Assembly (NCBI GenBank): GCA_911728435.2
Contig: OU452198.1
Location: forward strand, 20,494,001 to 20,558,000
Source: Apoderus coryli
Taxonomy: Eukaryota; Arthropoda; Insecta; Coleoptera; Attelabidae
DNA: 64,000 nt
Reading direction: 5' to 3'
Notes under the pieces: generated by a model
Database searches by the model: none
Told to the model about the DNA's origin: nothing
The model's input: only the letters and a program-made list of their open reading frames with translations
Part shown: positions 54,331 through 64,000 of the stretch, one piece after another
Layout: each line of letters opens with the position of its first letter
How positions within the stretch are numbered: position 1 is the stretch's first letter
Translations under genes and position numbers: made by a program

Positions 54331-54690
54331 TTAATCAGTATCACTGTCACTTATTTCTATAACCATTGAACTACCACTGTCATTATCACTTATTTCAACG
54401 CAGAAACTATTTAAATTTGTTTGGCTTCCGGATGGTTCATCACGACTACCACGAAATACAGCTGGAACAAGACGCTTTTTCTGAATACCAAATTCTAGTA
54501 ACAATAATAAAAAATAACAAATATTTAAGAACAAGTTAGCATTAACAAGTCACAAAAAGTGTTCAAAATGGCCGCCGTTCTCACGAATAGATAAATTTAA
54601 CCTTTTATTTAAATTAAACATTAGCCTATTTGATACGTGGCCATTATTTTGTAGAAGTGTGCATTCATTAATTATTTTGTCCCTTAATTA

Positions 54691-55390
54691 TTATTTTAGC
54701 TTTGTAGCTTTAAAAAATCTAACCAATTTTTCTCCCTCTTTACAAACATCTATAACCAATTTTGAGGCTTTAAGTTTACCGTAAGTTTTGTGTTGCTGTA
54801 GATTAGACAAACCTAACTCACTTTCTAAATTGATTACGAAGGCAGAGCAATTAACAATTTTCTTAAACCCTTGATTACAAAACCTGAAATATAGGACACG
54901 ATGTCTTCTACATATCATGTTAGGTTCCATATCTGAAATTATATAATTGCGGTTTATAGATTCCTCCACAGTTTTAGTATAATTTTTGTATTCTTCAGTA
55001 TCCTCGAAAGTATTCCCTACTTCGGTTATTAATATATTTGGAGTCAATACACATGCCAAAATGTTCATAGAATCCAAATCTATAGCATTTCCAGTTTTTA
55101 GTGCTCTAATTTCTTTCAGAGTGAACTGATAGCCTTTTATATGCAGCCTCAAATTGTCGAGCTGTGGGATTATTATTAAATCCACCTTTACTTCTCACAG
55201 CTCCAAAAAATAGTTCTAGGTGGTTCTGCGCTAGTTTATAAGTTAAAATATATTGCAATATTTTTTTTTCCATACATATAAGAAATCCTAAAAATCCGGT
55301 TTTTCTTTGAGACTGTAAAATCGGCTTTCCTTTTAAACTTAGCCCACCAATCTATGTTTCCACATATTCAAAAAAAGTTGTTTCATTTCT
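54691..55390 (-). pseudogene. P-element-like transposase C-terminus, copy 2
   Basis: Minus strand: SKKNRIFRISYMYGKKN, then in shifted frames LAQNHLELFFGAVRSKGGFN and PTARQFEAAYKRL, then 164 codons from 55185. The (D/N)HLELFF..(I/V)RS.GG.NNNPT..QF..AYK.L block is a signature of P-type (THAP9-like) transposases. Frame changes at about 55250 and 55190. The THAP finger and catalytic core are missing. Confidence 0.7.
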
Positions 55391-55529
55391 TTCTGACAAA
55401 GGGGTTTTGTAGGAATACTTGGCAAATCTATTTCTAGAATTAATATTTTTAGATAAAAAAAACATACAAAAAATATAGAAATTGATTAATAAGAACTTAT
55501 ACACACTATATTATACATTTAATTACAAA

Positions 55530-56656
55530 TTATGTAGTTTTGGAGATTATATTATTTTGCCAGTGCACCGAACTGTTGAAATAGATCCTAAATTCATCTC
55601 GTACCGCAGAAGATTCAAATGATGCTCTTCTCTGAAACGAAGGTTTTAAAGATAACATATTGTCTTTTGGAACATCGACGGAATCTATCTCTTCTAATTG
55701 AATAGCTTTATTTCTAAGCATATTGTGTTAATACACAATATGCTGCAATAATTACATTGTCAGCCGTATCAGGTGAAACTGCTATTGGAGAATAAAATAA
55801 TCTAAAAGTTTGGCATAATAAACCAAATGCATTTTCTGAAGTTCTCCTAGCGCTTGAATGTAATTATATACAGCCCTTGTATTGTCATCTTGTGCCTGAA
55901 CTTGGGGGTATGGCTTCATCATATATGTTGTTAAACTAAACGCTTCATCCCCCAAAATTACATTTGGTTGTTCAATATCCGTATCTGGTAGAAGACAAGG
56001 ACCCGGGATGTTAAATTGGTTGTTTATGATCTGCCTTCTGATAACTGATTTTAAAAATATTCCTGCGTCTCCTTCTCTTCCATAGGATCCTACGTCTATA
56101 GCCACAAATCTGCATCGTGCATCTACTAATGCCAAAAGCACTATCGAATGAAAATTCTTATAGTTGTAGTACAGTGATCCTGCGCTGTCTGGACATCTAA
56201 TTCATATATGCTTGCCATCTATTAAAGCCCAACAATTTGAAAAATTCTATAAACTGTAGACATCTTCCACGTTATGTTTGATTTGTTCTTTGCTAGGTTT
56301 AGGAATGCGTTCTCTAATATTTCGTACTACTTCCCTTACGCAGACGCTAATCCAAGTCTGGTGGATACGATATTGAAATGCTAATGACCTGAACGACTCA
56401 CCTGTAGCTAAATACCTAAAAAAATGTTCATAAAAATGCGGTCACGAGGTCATTTCTTAAGTAGTAATTTCACATGGCTGGGTTTTATAGTCTGACTAAT
56501 TATTTTAGAAGGATGCGAACACAGGTTTCGAAAAAATGTTTGATTCTTGATTGTGAAATTTCTTTGCTTTCTCGAATGATTTTTCTGCTCCACAATAACT
56601 ATGAGAAAAATTTTCATTATCCAATGCAAAATACCTATTTCACACTCTAGCATCAA
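55530..56656 (-). pseudogene. PIF/Harbinger (HARBI1-like) transposase
   Basis: From the right: an uncertain N-terminal frame (56656-56450), then LATGESFRSLAFQYRI, an in-frame stop near 56260, and ALIDGKHI..RCPDSAGSLYYNYK.FHS. Then VLLALVDARCRFVAIDVGSY followed by GREGDAGIF, NVILGDEAFSLTTYMMKPYP, and a C-terminus with RRASFESSAVRDEFRIYF. DGKH, LVDA and GDEAF carry the DDE residues of DDE_4 transposases. Several stops and frame changes, so inactive. It lies between two separate P-type relics. Confidence 0.85.
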
Positions 56657-56877
56657 AAATGACTGTTTATAGATGGTGGGACTGCAAAACCAGATGGAAA
56701 AGTATATAGTGTAGTGTAGTGTTATAAGAGAAAGAAAAAAGATTTCACATTTAAAATCATAATTTAAAAAGAAGAATAGCAGTCATACAGAATAAACACA
56801 ATATTAAAAGCAGTACTAGGCTCTATTTTTAACTACCTTAAAAGCAATTAATAATACCAGACTAGAATAAATATACA

Positions 56878-56921
56878 GTAATGCCCACAGATCTAGAAAG
56901 TTCTAGATCTGTGGTAATGCC
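56878..56921. repeat. 28-bp palindrome between 8-bp direct repeats
   Basis: GTAATGCC (56878-56885), palindrome CACAGATCTAGAA-AG-TTCTAGATCTGTG (56886-56913), GTAATGCC (56914-56921). Looks like a tiny insertion with an 8-bp target duplication. Confidence 0.85.
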
Positions 56922-57566
56922 TATATTATAATAATTGTGTCCGAATAAGCTGTCCTTTGTCGATTGTGGATTTATGATGCTAAATTAAAATACATTATGT
57001 AATAAAATAAACAACCTTTTCAGCAGAACCTTTACTTAGCTCATATGAGTTAGTCCTTGTACTGAAATGGCCGTTTACACCAACAATTTTAGGCAGCACG
57101 TAAGGTTAGGGAAAGAATAAGTGCAAACAAAATACACACTTTAATATTTCCCTAATGTTGTAATCCCGCATAGAGCAAGCGAGAGCCAATTTTATTAAAA
57201 TGCGGAATTTATTAACTGACAGAACACTCAATTTAAACATCAGATTTAACTTCGTTAGATGTTATGTGTATTCCAAGATACTGTATGGAGTCGATTAGAA
57301 ATAGATATTTATTATAAATGCTTTGATTTTTTTGTTATAATGTTATTGCGATTATTTGCAATCATTACAGTTTAAATTCTTAATTTTGACTTTAATTATT
57401 ATCGAAATACCCAAGTAATAGCCGCAATTTCCAGTTCCGTTTAACGAAAATCAATTTCAAATATTTTTTGGTAAAAAATATTAAACACTAGTATTTTACA
57501 AAAAGTATCGTTAATTTAGTATTTGGTTTGTTACTTTTTTTATTTTTAATATCTCGATTTGCAAAT
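56922..57566. other. No gene seen
   Basis: AT-rich spacer. Confidence 0.5.
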
Positions 57567-58935
57567 TTAATTGTATAATAAGACGTACTCTCTTGTAAAG
57601 AGATAATAAATACTCTCCGGAAAAATGTTGCAAGCATGCACAAAATTTACACTTTTAAATAAATTTTTTAGGTTTTGTCCAATTCCATAATTACGGAAAG
57701 CTAAATTATTAAAATTTTCGACGAAGATATTTTCTAAATCGATAATATACTCAACGATATTTGTAGGCATTGTTAAACCACCAAATGGTAGTCTTTCAGT
57801 ATTAACAAGTGATTTCGCTTTTAAAAATAAAGTTGATAAATGTCCTAAACTATTTTGTTCATTAAAATCTAAATATCTTTCGCGAGAGTGTTGTACTAAA
57901 TATTTTTTTAATAAGTAGCCACACACATATACTATAGCATTTTCCTCTGTACTGTGAAGATTTCTATAATCAGTAGTAAAGATTTTTAATGGTTTCTGTT
58001 GTGGATGGAGCAATAGCCAATTTGTCAGACTTTGGCATTATGTCTGGTCGAAAATTTAATTGAATGTCATTAATATCATTAGCAATTAGCACCCTCAACT
58101 TGGCCAATGTATTTTAAGGTAAATCATTTTTTAAACGCTCTACTAAAACTGTATCGATGTTGCGGGTTTCTTGAATTTCCGCCACAGTTCCTGATTTGAC
58201 CAAAAAAATGTTCAAGACAGTCTTGATTTAGGTTTCTGGTAAATAAAAAGATGTAGTTGATTTTAATGTATCCCATAATACTCGTATCTTAATTGCATTT
58301 ATTGTTTGTTTCCACCCAGATATAAAGTTCATGTGCTTAGTGATATTTTTTCCATCACTGTTTATAATAATTAGATTGTTTAGTAATAAATCTTGAAATT
58401 CCTGCAAAATTTTGACTTGTTCTTCGGTATTCAAATACGCATTGAAGTTGTTTAAATGGCAAGAATTTAGTACATCAAAAACATCGTTCATTTGTTGAGT
58501 AAACTTTGCAGTTACTTCGGCATCTGAAGGTAAAACGTTAAACTGTATGTAAGTATGCATAGCCACTGCTACAGAATGGCTATATACTTGAGTAGCATAT
58601 TTGACTTTCATTTTCTGGAAGCTATTGGGAAAAATGTGTTCATCGGTTAGGTTAGGGCACAGTCTATATTCTTTTGTTTTTTCAATAAGAAATGTCTCTA
58701 AATAATGTTTTTTTGTGGTCCCATCGGGTAATAAGAAACTATACGAAAAAAAATTATTTCTTGTAGATTTTATGAAGTGTGGAACATCAAAAAGACCAAC
58801 CTATGATGATCTACATCGAAAGTACAATTTTCTTCAGATCCGAAACTACTCCCAATACATTGATACCAATGGTACTCAGCCGTTTGACCGTTTCAAATAT
58901 GATATTTTTAATTTCATTTGAGGGTGCCGTAGACT
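57567..58935 (-). pseudogene. P-element-like transposase, copy 1
   Basis: The minus strand from 58935 reads IIFETVKRLSTIGINVLGVV (followed by SDLKK), the RNase H-like core strand with the (V)SD Asp, then several stops and a CSTLHKIYKK remnant of the FD.PHL.K..RN block. From 58611 it reads MKVKYATQVYSHSVA ... NDVFDVLNSCHLNNFNAYL ... GWKQTINAI, and from 58013 ENAIVYVCGYLLKKYLVQHS. The order matches the central and C-terminal parts of P transposases. Multiple stops and frame changes. It overlaps in content with the relic at 54691-55390, so it is an independent copy. Confidence 0.7.
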
Positions 58936-59089
58936 TATACAAACAAAATATCCAAACGGTATAAACTCAAAGCGTGTATATATATCTAGACCAGACTGAC
59001 TGTGAGCGGCGGAGAGGCAATAAGAGAGGTAAATGGGCGGGGACTCACTGTGACTCTTCTAGTCGTAGTATATGTTCGATGGTTTTGGT

Positions 59090-59400
59090 CAGAACGGTCG
59101 ACACCACCCTTGTTGCGATTGTAGACAAAGACATTATGAGGCTGATTTACTTTAATTTTTTTCTTTTCTTTCACTGAATATGGTATATATAATAATAATA
59201 TCGTAATGACAATATTCCCTTCTCGTTAGACTTGTAATCAATAAAGCCTCGCTCTCATTTTTTTATATCATTTTTGGCAATGAGTGGACATTTGGATGTG
59301 CGATTTTCGCGTATCGTCCCTGTGATTCGCAAACCTTTTTTATACATTTCTTCTAATAATGGAATCGTTGTAAAAAAGTTATCGCAGAAAATATGGTAAG
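59090..59400 (-). pseudogene. piggyBac transposase, C-terminal piece
   Basis: The minus strand reads HIFCDNFFTTIPLLEEMYKK then GLRITGTIRENR (59400-59270), and further down NRNKGGVDRSDQNHRTYTTT. D-N-F-F-T and (M/K)GGVDR(S/A)DQ are signatures of piggyBac (DDE_Tnp_1_7), and the GGVDRSDQ Asp is one of the catalytic residues. The sequence then decays at about 59090. Belongs with the pieces at 60656-61130 and 63024-63323. Confidence 0.8.
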
Positions 59401-59407
59401 GGTATAA

Positions 59408-60190
59408 AAGAACATATAATAATAATAAGCTTTATTGCTCTATCCATTTACAGAGCAATACATTAAATAGGAAATAAATAAATAAATTTGACAAATACTA
59501 ACTACGTTACAATTTTACAAATTACAATACCATTTAGCTTCATCTAAAATTCCCCTCAATGGTATGAAATATACATCACACGATTCACACATAACGTTAT
59601 AAAAATTTATCATAAAATATATAGGAGACTTCAACATAAGATTCGTTCGAGCCCTCGGGCAGTAAAAAGTGCTACAATGCTTATCGGACACACGCGGTAT
59701 ACAAAAATTAATTTGAGACAGCAACTCTGTGCAATATATTTTATTCTTCAGCAGTCCGTGCAGGAAGGTAAGACCCACAGTCGCCCTACGATATTCTAGG
59801 GAATCAATCTGGAACTTACTTGTCAGATTTGTATACGCAATTCCTCTCGCAGGGTATACGTTATCACATTTATAAGCTAGGTATTTAGGAAATCTCCTCT
59901 GTACACGCTCTACAGACGACTTATGACTGATAATAAGGATTCCAAACCAAACTACAATACTCCAACTTGGAACGCACAAACGAAAAGAATAGAGCCTTCA
60001 CGCATCCAATATCTGTGAAACCTGCACAATTCCTGACTATAAAACCATAGGACTTCATTGCATCCACAACTTTACTCGCTATGTTACGTTAATCGACAAT
60101 CGAATAAAACTCCAAGATCTCTCATGGAATAAATACGAGATAGTTCACAATCCCCAATCGAGTAATTATAAACATCTGCATATTGTAAAA
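59408..60190 (-). pseudogene. 5'-truncated LINE inserted in the piggyBac relic
   Basis: The frame at 59979-59515 has VERVQRRFPKYLAYK, RRATVGLTFLHGLLKNKI and CPRARTNLMLKSP, the C-terminal region of a non-LTR RT (ERVQ..F.KYL....Y..R...L...). The element ends in AATAAAGCTTATTATTATT at 59408 on the minus strand. It separates two adjacent parts of the transposase. Confidence 0.7.
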
Positions 60191-60655
60191 TAAGTAGTGA
60201 AACAATAAGACTATTTTGTTTTTATTAGGGGTTGTTCGTACGCAAATCAAACGTAATTTTCGACAATATGTTGGGGGGTTTTTATTCTATTTACGTTTTT
60301 ACAAATACTGAAAATAAAAGTTCTAATTAACATTTCATATTATTTGATAATTTTCTTAGTAAAATTACCTGACACTAAGCCGTAACAACTTTGACAATAT
60401 ATTATTGTAAATTCAGTTTACAAAGCCAAGAGCTACCAGTATTCGTGTGCAAATAGAAATGAGAAACAAATAATTCATATGTGCTATCGCGAACCCAACA
60501 AAAAACGTTTTATACCAAATTCAGATATTTAATATTTTAAACACACAATATAGGTGGTGCGACCTAGCGAGCAGATACAATATCATTTATTATAAGTATA
60601 CGAGGAAATTAGAAACTGCAAAACTGAGTTATTAGAAATAGAAATGTATATTTTG

Positions 60656-61130
60656 TTACAGTAGGGTTAATTTCACTTTTTGCTCCCTGATATAGTTCGA
60701 ACCATACGACATATCCCGTGTTCGTGGTACCACCCAGAGTTTATAACTATAACGAATTGATTTGCCACTTATAAATTGTTTGTAGCCATAATGTCCGAAA
60801 TAGGGCACCATGGCTTCATCAACACTGTGATTCTCCCACAAAAGAGCAAATTTTTGAAATGATTGAATCATTTTGTGGAATAACGGCCTGACTTTGGCAA
60901 ATCTGTCTGATGTATCTAAATTATTATTATCGCAGCAGTGCAAATTGCTAAATATGTATTCAAATCTAGCTCGTGATATGGCATTTGACACTACCTGATT
61001 ATAGGTGTCTGACGAATTCTCCCAGAACATCCTGCGACGGGGCACCGGAACGTACCCACTTACCAACAAAATTGCAAAGAAAGACTCCATTTCATCTTTT
61101 GTTATATTGCTTGTTTTGTTTTTATTGGTA
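60656..61130 (-). pseudogene. piggyBac transposase, central piece
   Basis: The minus strand reads NKTSNITKDEMESFFAILLV then SGYVPVPRRRMFWE, RFEYIFSNLHCCDN, DRFAKVRPLF, then VDEAMVPYFGHYGYKQFISG and YSYKLWV. The DE.M.PY.GR...KQ.I..KP.R.G.K.W block contains the first catalytic Asp. It is cut at about 61130 by the terminal-repeat element 61147-62900 and at its C-terminal side by unassigned DNA (60191-60655) and the LINE. Confidence 0.85.
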
Positions 61131-61146
61131 GCTTACATATTTGAAT

Positions 61147-62900
61147 ATATTTTACTGTGGAGCTCGTGGGTAAAAGGACGAAATAAAGTTACAACACCTT
61201 ATTTCAAAGTCAGCAACATTTCGATACGAATATAAATTTGGCCTTTTACAATGTAAATACTTTAAACCAATTTTACACAAGATTAAAAGATTCTGATCCT
61301 GAATTGAACTGAAAAGACAGCTTTGGCAATTCACCATTTTGATAATGGGCATCATTTTAGTTTTGTTTTGGATAGGAAGTCCAACTATAAAATGCGTAAT
61401 GTCAGTGAAATGCTTCAGTTCAAATTACATGACACCGTTAACTTGAGAACTGACACTCAGCATCCTGTATGTTGATTTATTATATAGGTACAAATTGCGG
61501 TCGTCGTTTTGAATTGTGACTTTCCCTGTGTATTGTATATGTATGCGCCTCGTATTTATTCTGTATTGTCTTCCACGTGTGTTTTAATCAATTTTTTATG
61601 TTATACCTAATCGTTTTTATTTACTGATAATATGCTCTCTATTTTATGTACAAACGAATTTTTAACACTATTTTAGACCATATTTATTTTAAACGTGGGA
61701 ACTGACCAGCTAAGAATTTACATTATACATCTGTATCTTTCTTCTCGAGAATGTTAACATACCAGCATCTTTGAAAAGGAAGTTGACTAGAAGAGGTGAA
61801 CTGGATAATTTAAATATACGCCATACTCAGAGTTTATCCATGCCACGGTATTGTAGTGCTTTTGTTGTAGGTTGTGTTGTATGATTTACAATTAATTACT
61901 CAGAGATATTTAGTTATGGATAGTTTATTTATAAAATATAACGTTAAAAAAAATATATATAAACAGGAATTTCATTTATTGTTTCTAATCTAACTACTAA
62001 ATCTAATTCAACAAATATAAGTCAGTAGGTACTTACGTAAATAAAAATAAGGGTGACATCGACGGACGCCGTACAAACACTGTCGCGAGGTTGAATTTCT
62101 TAAACAACTCCCGTCGTCACGTATTTTACAGGGTTGCCACTCCATCCTACTTATCCTGATATTTACTTATTATGATAAATGATAAGTAGAAACAGAGGAT
62201 ACCATAACACTTTGTTCAGAAAGTCGTTTACTTATAACGCAGTAAGAATTTACAATTCATTGAATGCCAGTTTTGGAGATCTCTGTAAAGACATTTCGCG
62301 TCCATTTGAAAAAAGATATGCTTCAAAATCAATAACTATTTCTAGTGGGTCTCGTTTTTGTTAGTGTAAATACATGTTGGGTACTGTTGGTCTTCTTCGA
62401 TTTTTTTTTTAGTTATATTATGTAATGTAAATTTTCTCTTTTTTTTTTTATTACTACTTTGTAATCATGAACATTTTTTTTGAACATGTACTTATTGTAA
62501 TTAGATCAAGATTTGCTTTGTGTTCAGTTTGATTTTCATGTGTGTTGTTGCCAAGGTTAAGTGGTAGAATAGCCAATAGGCTAAACTTCGCCTTTGTAAT
62601 TTAATTTCATTATATTATTTATACACGTATATCATGTATGTTGAAATTGCAATACAGACGCTTATTATTATTAACATCATTTATTATGTATTTATACACA
62701 ACACTTTAAAAAGAAAAGAAAGGTACACATTTATTTAATGTTTGTGATGTATAAAAAAAATGAAATGCCATGTTTTATAGTGTAATCTTGTTTTTGTAGC
62801 TTGAAAAAGAGGAAATTAAACCTCGAAACGTTGCTGACTTTGACATAAACTGTTGTAACTTTATTTCGTCCTTTTACCCACGAGCTCCACAGTAAAATAT
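61147..62900. mobile_element. Terminal-inverted-repeat element within the piggyBac relic
   Basis: Ends ATATTTTACTGTGGAGCTCG and its mirror. About 80 bp pair (GGGTAAAAGGACGAAATAAAG, TCAAAGTCAGCAAC). The interior holds a LINE remnant and AT-rich DNA, with no transposase of its own seen. Confidence 0.7.
61760..62364 (+). pseudogene. LINE RT C-terminal remnant
   Basis: LDNLNIRHTQSLSMPRY (about 61800-61850) and, after an apparent insertion, FRKSFTYNAVRIYNSLN (62210-62260), the HN.R......P.....F..S....AV..YN.LP pattern of LINE RT C-termini. Frame broken. Lies inside the element 61147-62900. Confidence 0.5.
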
Positions 62901-63023
62901 ATATCTACAGGACACGAAATATTAAAAAATATTTGAATATGTCACAAACATTTCCAAAACAGAGTTGTTCCAGAAAAACGAAAAAAGTTCTCTTGGAGAG
63001 TTACTGTTAGAGGCACTTGACGT

Positions 63024-63323
63024 TCATGACGCACATACATTTTGCGGTACCAAATCTACATTGGTCCAAGTATAGGTTCTTTTTGTTGAAGCAGTTATAG
63101 ATTTATTTAGCCGAGATTTTTTAGCTCTCACAGATAATGGTAAATCGTCTTCACTGTCACTTTCCTCGATCAATAGTGGAGGTTCAGAATCGTTATAGTT
63201 AGAAGTCGAGAAAAGTTCGGCTGTGGAACGAAGCTGTGAACCATGTAAATTGTTGACATCTAAATTGTATGCGTCACCTGAATCCTCAACAGTGATGTCA
63301 TGACACGCATTAGTAGGCGGCAA
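63024..63323 (-). pseudogene. piggyBac transposase, N-terminal piece
   Basis: About 99 codons, acidic and Ser-rich (EDSGDAYNLDVNNL, EESDSEDDLPLSVRAKK) ending TYTWTNVDLVP. An acidic N-terminus before the W-rich start of the catalytic region is usual for piggyBac transposases. In line and orientation with the central and C-terminal pieces and with the terminal sequence at 63674. Confidence 0.6.
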
Positions 63324-63370
63324 TATGGCTATTGAAACTTCAGAGTTAAACCTCTAGAAAAAAACACTAT

Positions 63371-63678
63371 ATTTGCCTACCGTCCTTTTAAAAGGACACT
63401 CAATTTTTTGTAAATATGAAGAAAGATATCTAGATTATAATTATTTACACAAAAGTACTATTGAAAGTATACTAACTGAAAATGTTACATTATTACGATA
63501 CAATAAGTAGTAATACTCACCCAACGTAACTGAGATATTTTATAGGTTAAATGAACAATACAACATGCAATCAGCGCAACGCCACCTATTGGAAATATCC
63601 CCAATATGTCGAAATTATTGCAGATTTCTACAAAAAAATGGTGTCCTTACAAAAGGACAGTAGGCATATCTGGGTTAA
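63371..63678 (-). repeat. Probable piggyBac 5' terminus with TTAA target
   Basis: TTAA at 63675-63678 abuts CCCAGATATGCCTACTGTCC (minus strand from 63674), as piggyBac ends start CCC next to TTAA. A sub-terminal inverted copy (TTTGCCTACCGTCC) lies at 63372-63392, near the transposase start. No gene seen otherwise in 63324-63846. Confidence 0.55.
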
Positions 63679-63846
63679 AATACCTCGTTTCGGCCTTTGC
63701 TGATATACTCCTGACGAGAGAGCTAAATTCAGTTTTGATAACTCACGACCTGGCTCACCTACAACCAACTGAGGGTCGAGCCTTTTGCTTTTATTTAACT
63801 ACCTTCCATTTAGGCAGCCGTAAATAGAATAGAGAGCGAAATTAAA

Positions 63847-64000
63847 TGCTACAAGATATATTAAGTGATAATGATGAAGATATTGTGGAATTTCTGGAAT
63901 ATGAAAGGGGGCATTGTAAGAAATAGAGAAAATTATTTCCTGGGTTACGACGATCAGGACTTTTTCGCAAGATTTCATTTGTGCAAAGACACTATATATA
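63847..64000 (+). pseudogene. PIF/Harbinger transposase N-terminus, cut by window end
   Basis: The frame from ATG 63847 reads DILSDNDEDIVEFLEYERG and hits a stop near 63927. A second frame continues RENYFLGYDDQDFFARFHLC followed by KDTIY. The acidic DEDIVEFLEYER start and DF..RF...K.T. are the usual beginning of Harbinger transposases in insects. A one-base shift near 63915 explains the break. The rest lies beyond the window. Confidence 0.65.

Noticed and set aside
54331..54534. Short acidic minus-strand frame (ISDNDSGSSMVIEISDSDTD)
   Set aside because: Could be the tail of a transposase-linked protein, but nothing supports an identity and it starts in low-complexity sequence.

Overview
The window is eukaryotic, AT-rich nuclear DNA made almost entirely of transposable elements and their wreckage. 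The mix (errantivirus-like, mdg1-like and long-LTR Ty3/gypsy, BEL/Pao, CR1/Jockey-type LINEs with (ATT)n tails, pogo, Tc1/mariner, PIF/Harbinger, piggyBac, P and hAT) and an orthomyxovirus-like polymerase copy point to an insect. A beetle is only a guess. I see no ordinary host protein-coding gene.

Layout. 1-2571: 5' end of a minus-strand Ty3/gypsy element (gag start, leader, primer site, probable LTR). 2862-5795: a broken env-bearing, errantivirus-like relic. 5796-7190: a hAT scrap and a tandem/inverted array of a repeat carrying a 72-nt tRNA-like module (family B). 7785-8540: the 3' part of a pogo transposase. 9011-12380: an endogenous orthomyxovirus-like PB1 polymerase frame, open for about 776 codons, sitting between two almost identical 0.5-kb blocks of a second tRNA-like repeat (family A). 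12381-13455: more family B repeats and a LINE tail. 14126-26621: a Tc1/mariner-like transposase gene in three putative exons, with a complete 11.4-kb Ty3/gypsy element (2.9-kb LTRs, 1643-aa Gag-Pol) inside its second intron. 26700-29900: LINE remnant and unassigned DNA. 29918-40625: a nest, in which a DNA transposon with about 160-bp inverted repeats and a little-described transposase carries a fold-back element in one terminus and a complete 6.15-kb mdg1-like LTR element. 41271-41352: two abutting perfect palindromes. 41455-44285: LINE copies. 45230-46410: degenerate repeats and a pogo scrap. 46798-53439: an intact BEL/Pao element (1733-aa polyprotein). 54186-64000: relics of P (two copies), PIF/Harbinger (two), piggyBac (split by a LINE and by a terminal-repeat element) and LINEs.

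Three complete LTR elements from different lineages each have target-site duplications (GGCT, CTGG, CAATG) and LTR pairs that differ at 0-2 positions by eye, so all inserted recently. The other elements are old and broken. The most unusual object is the open PB1-like frame flanked by duplicated tRNA-like repeat blocks that share the same rearranged breakpoint.
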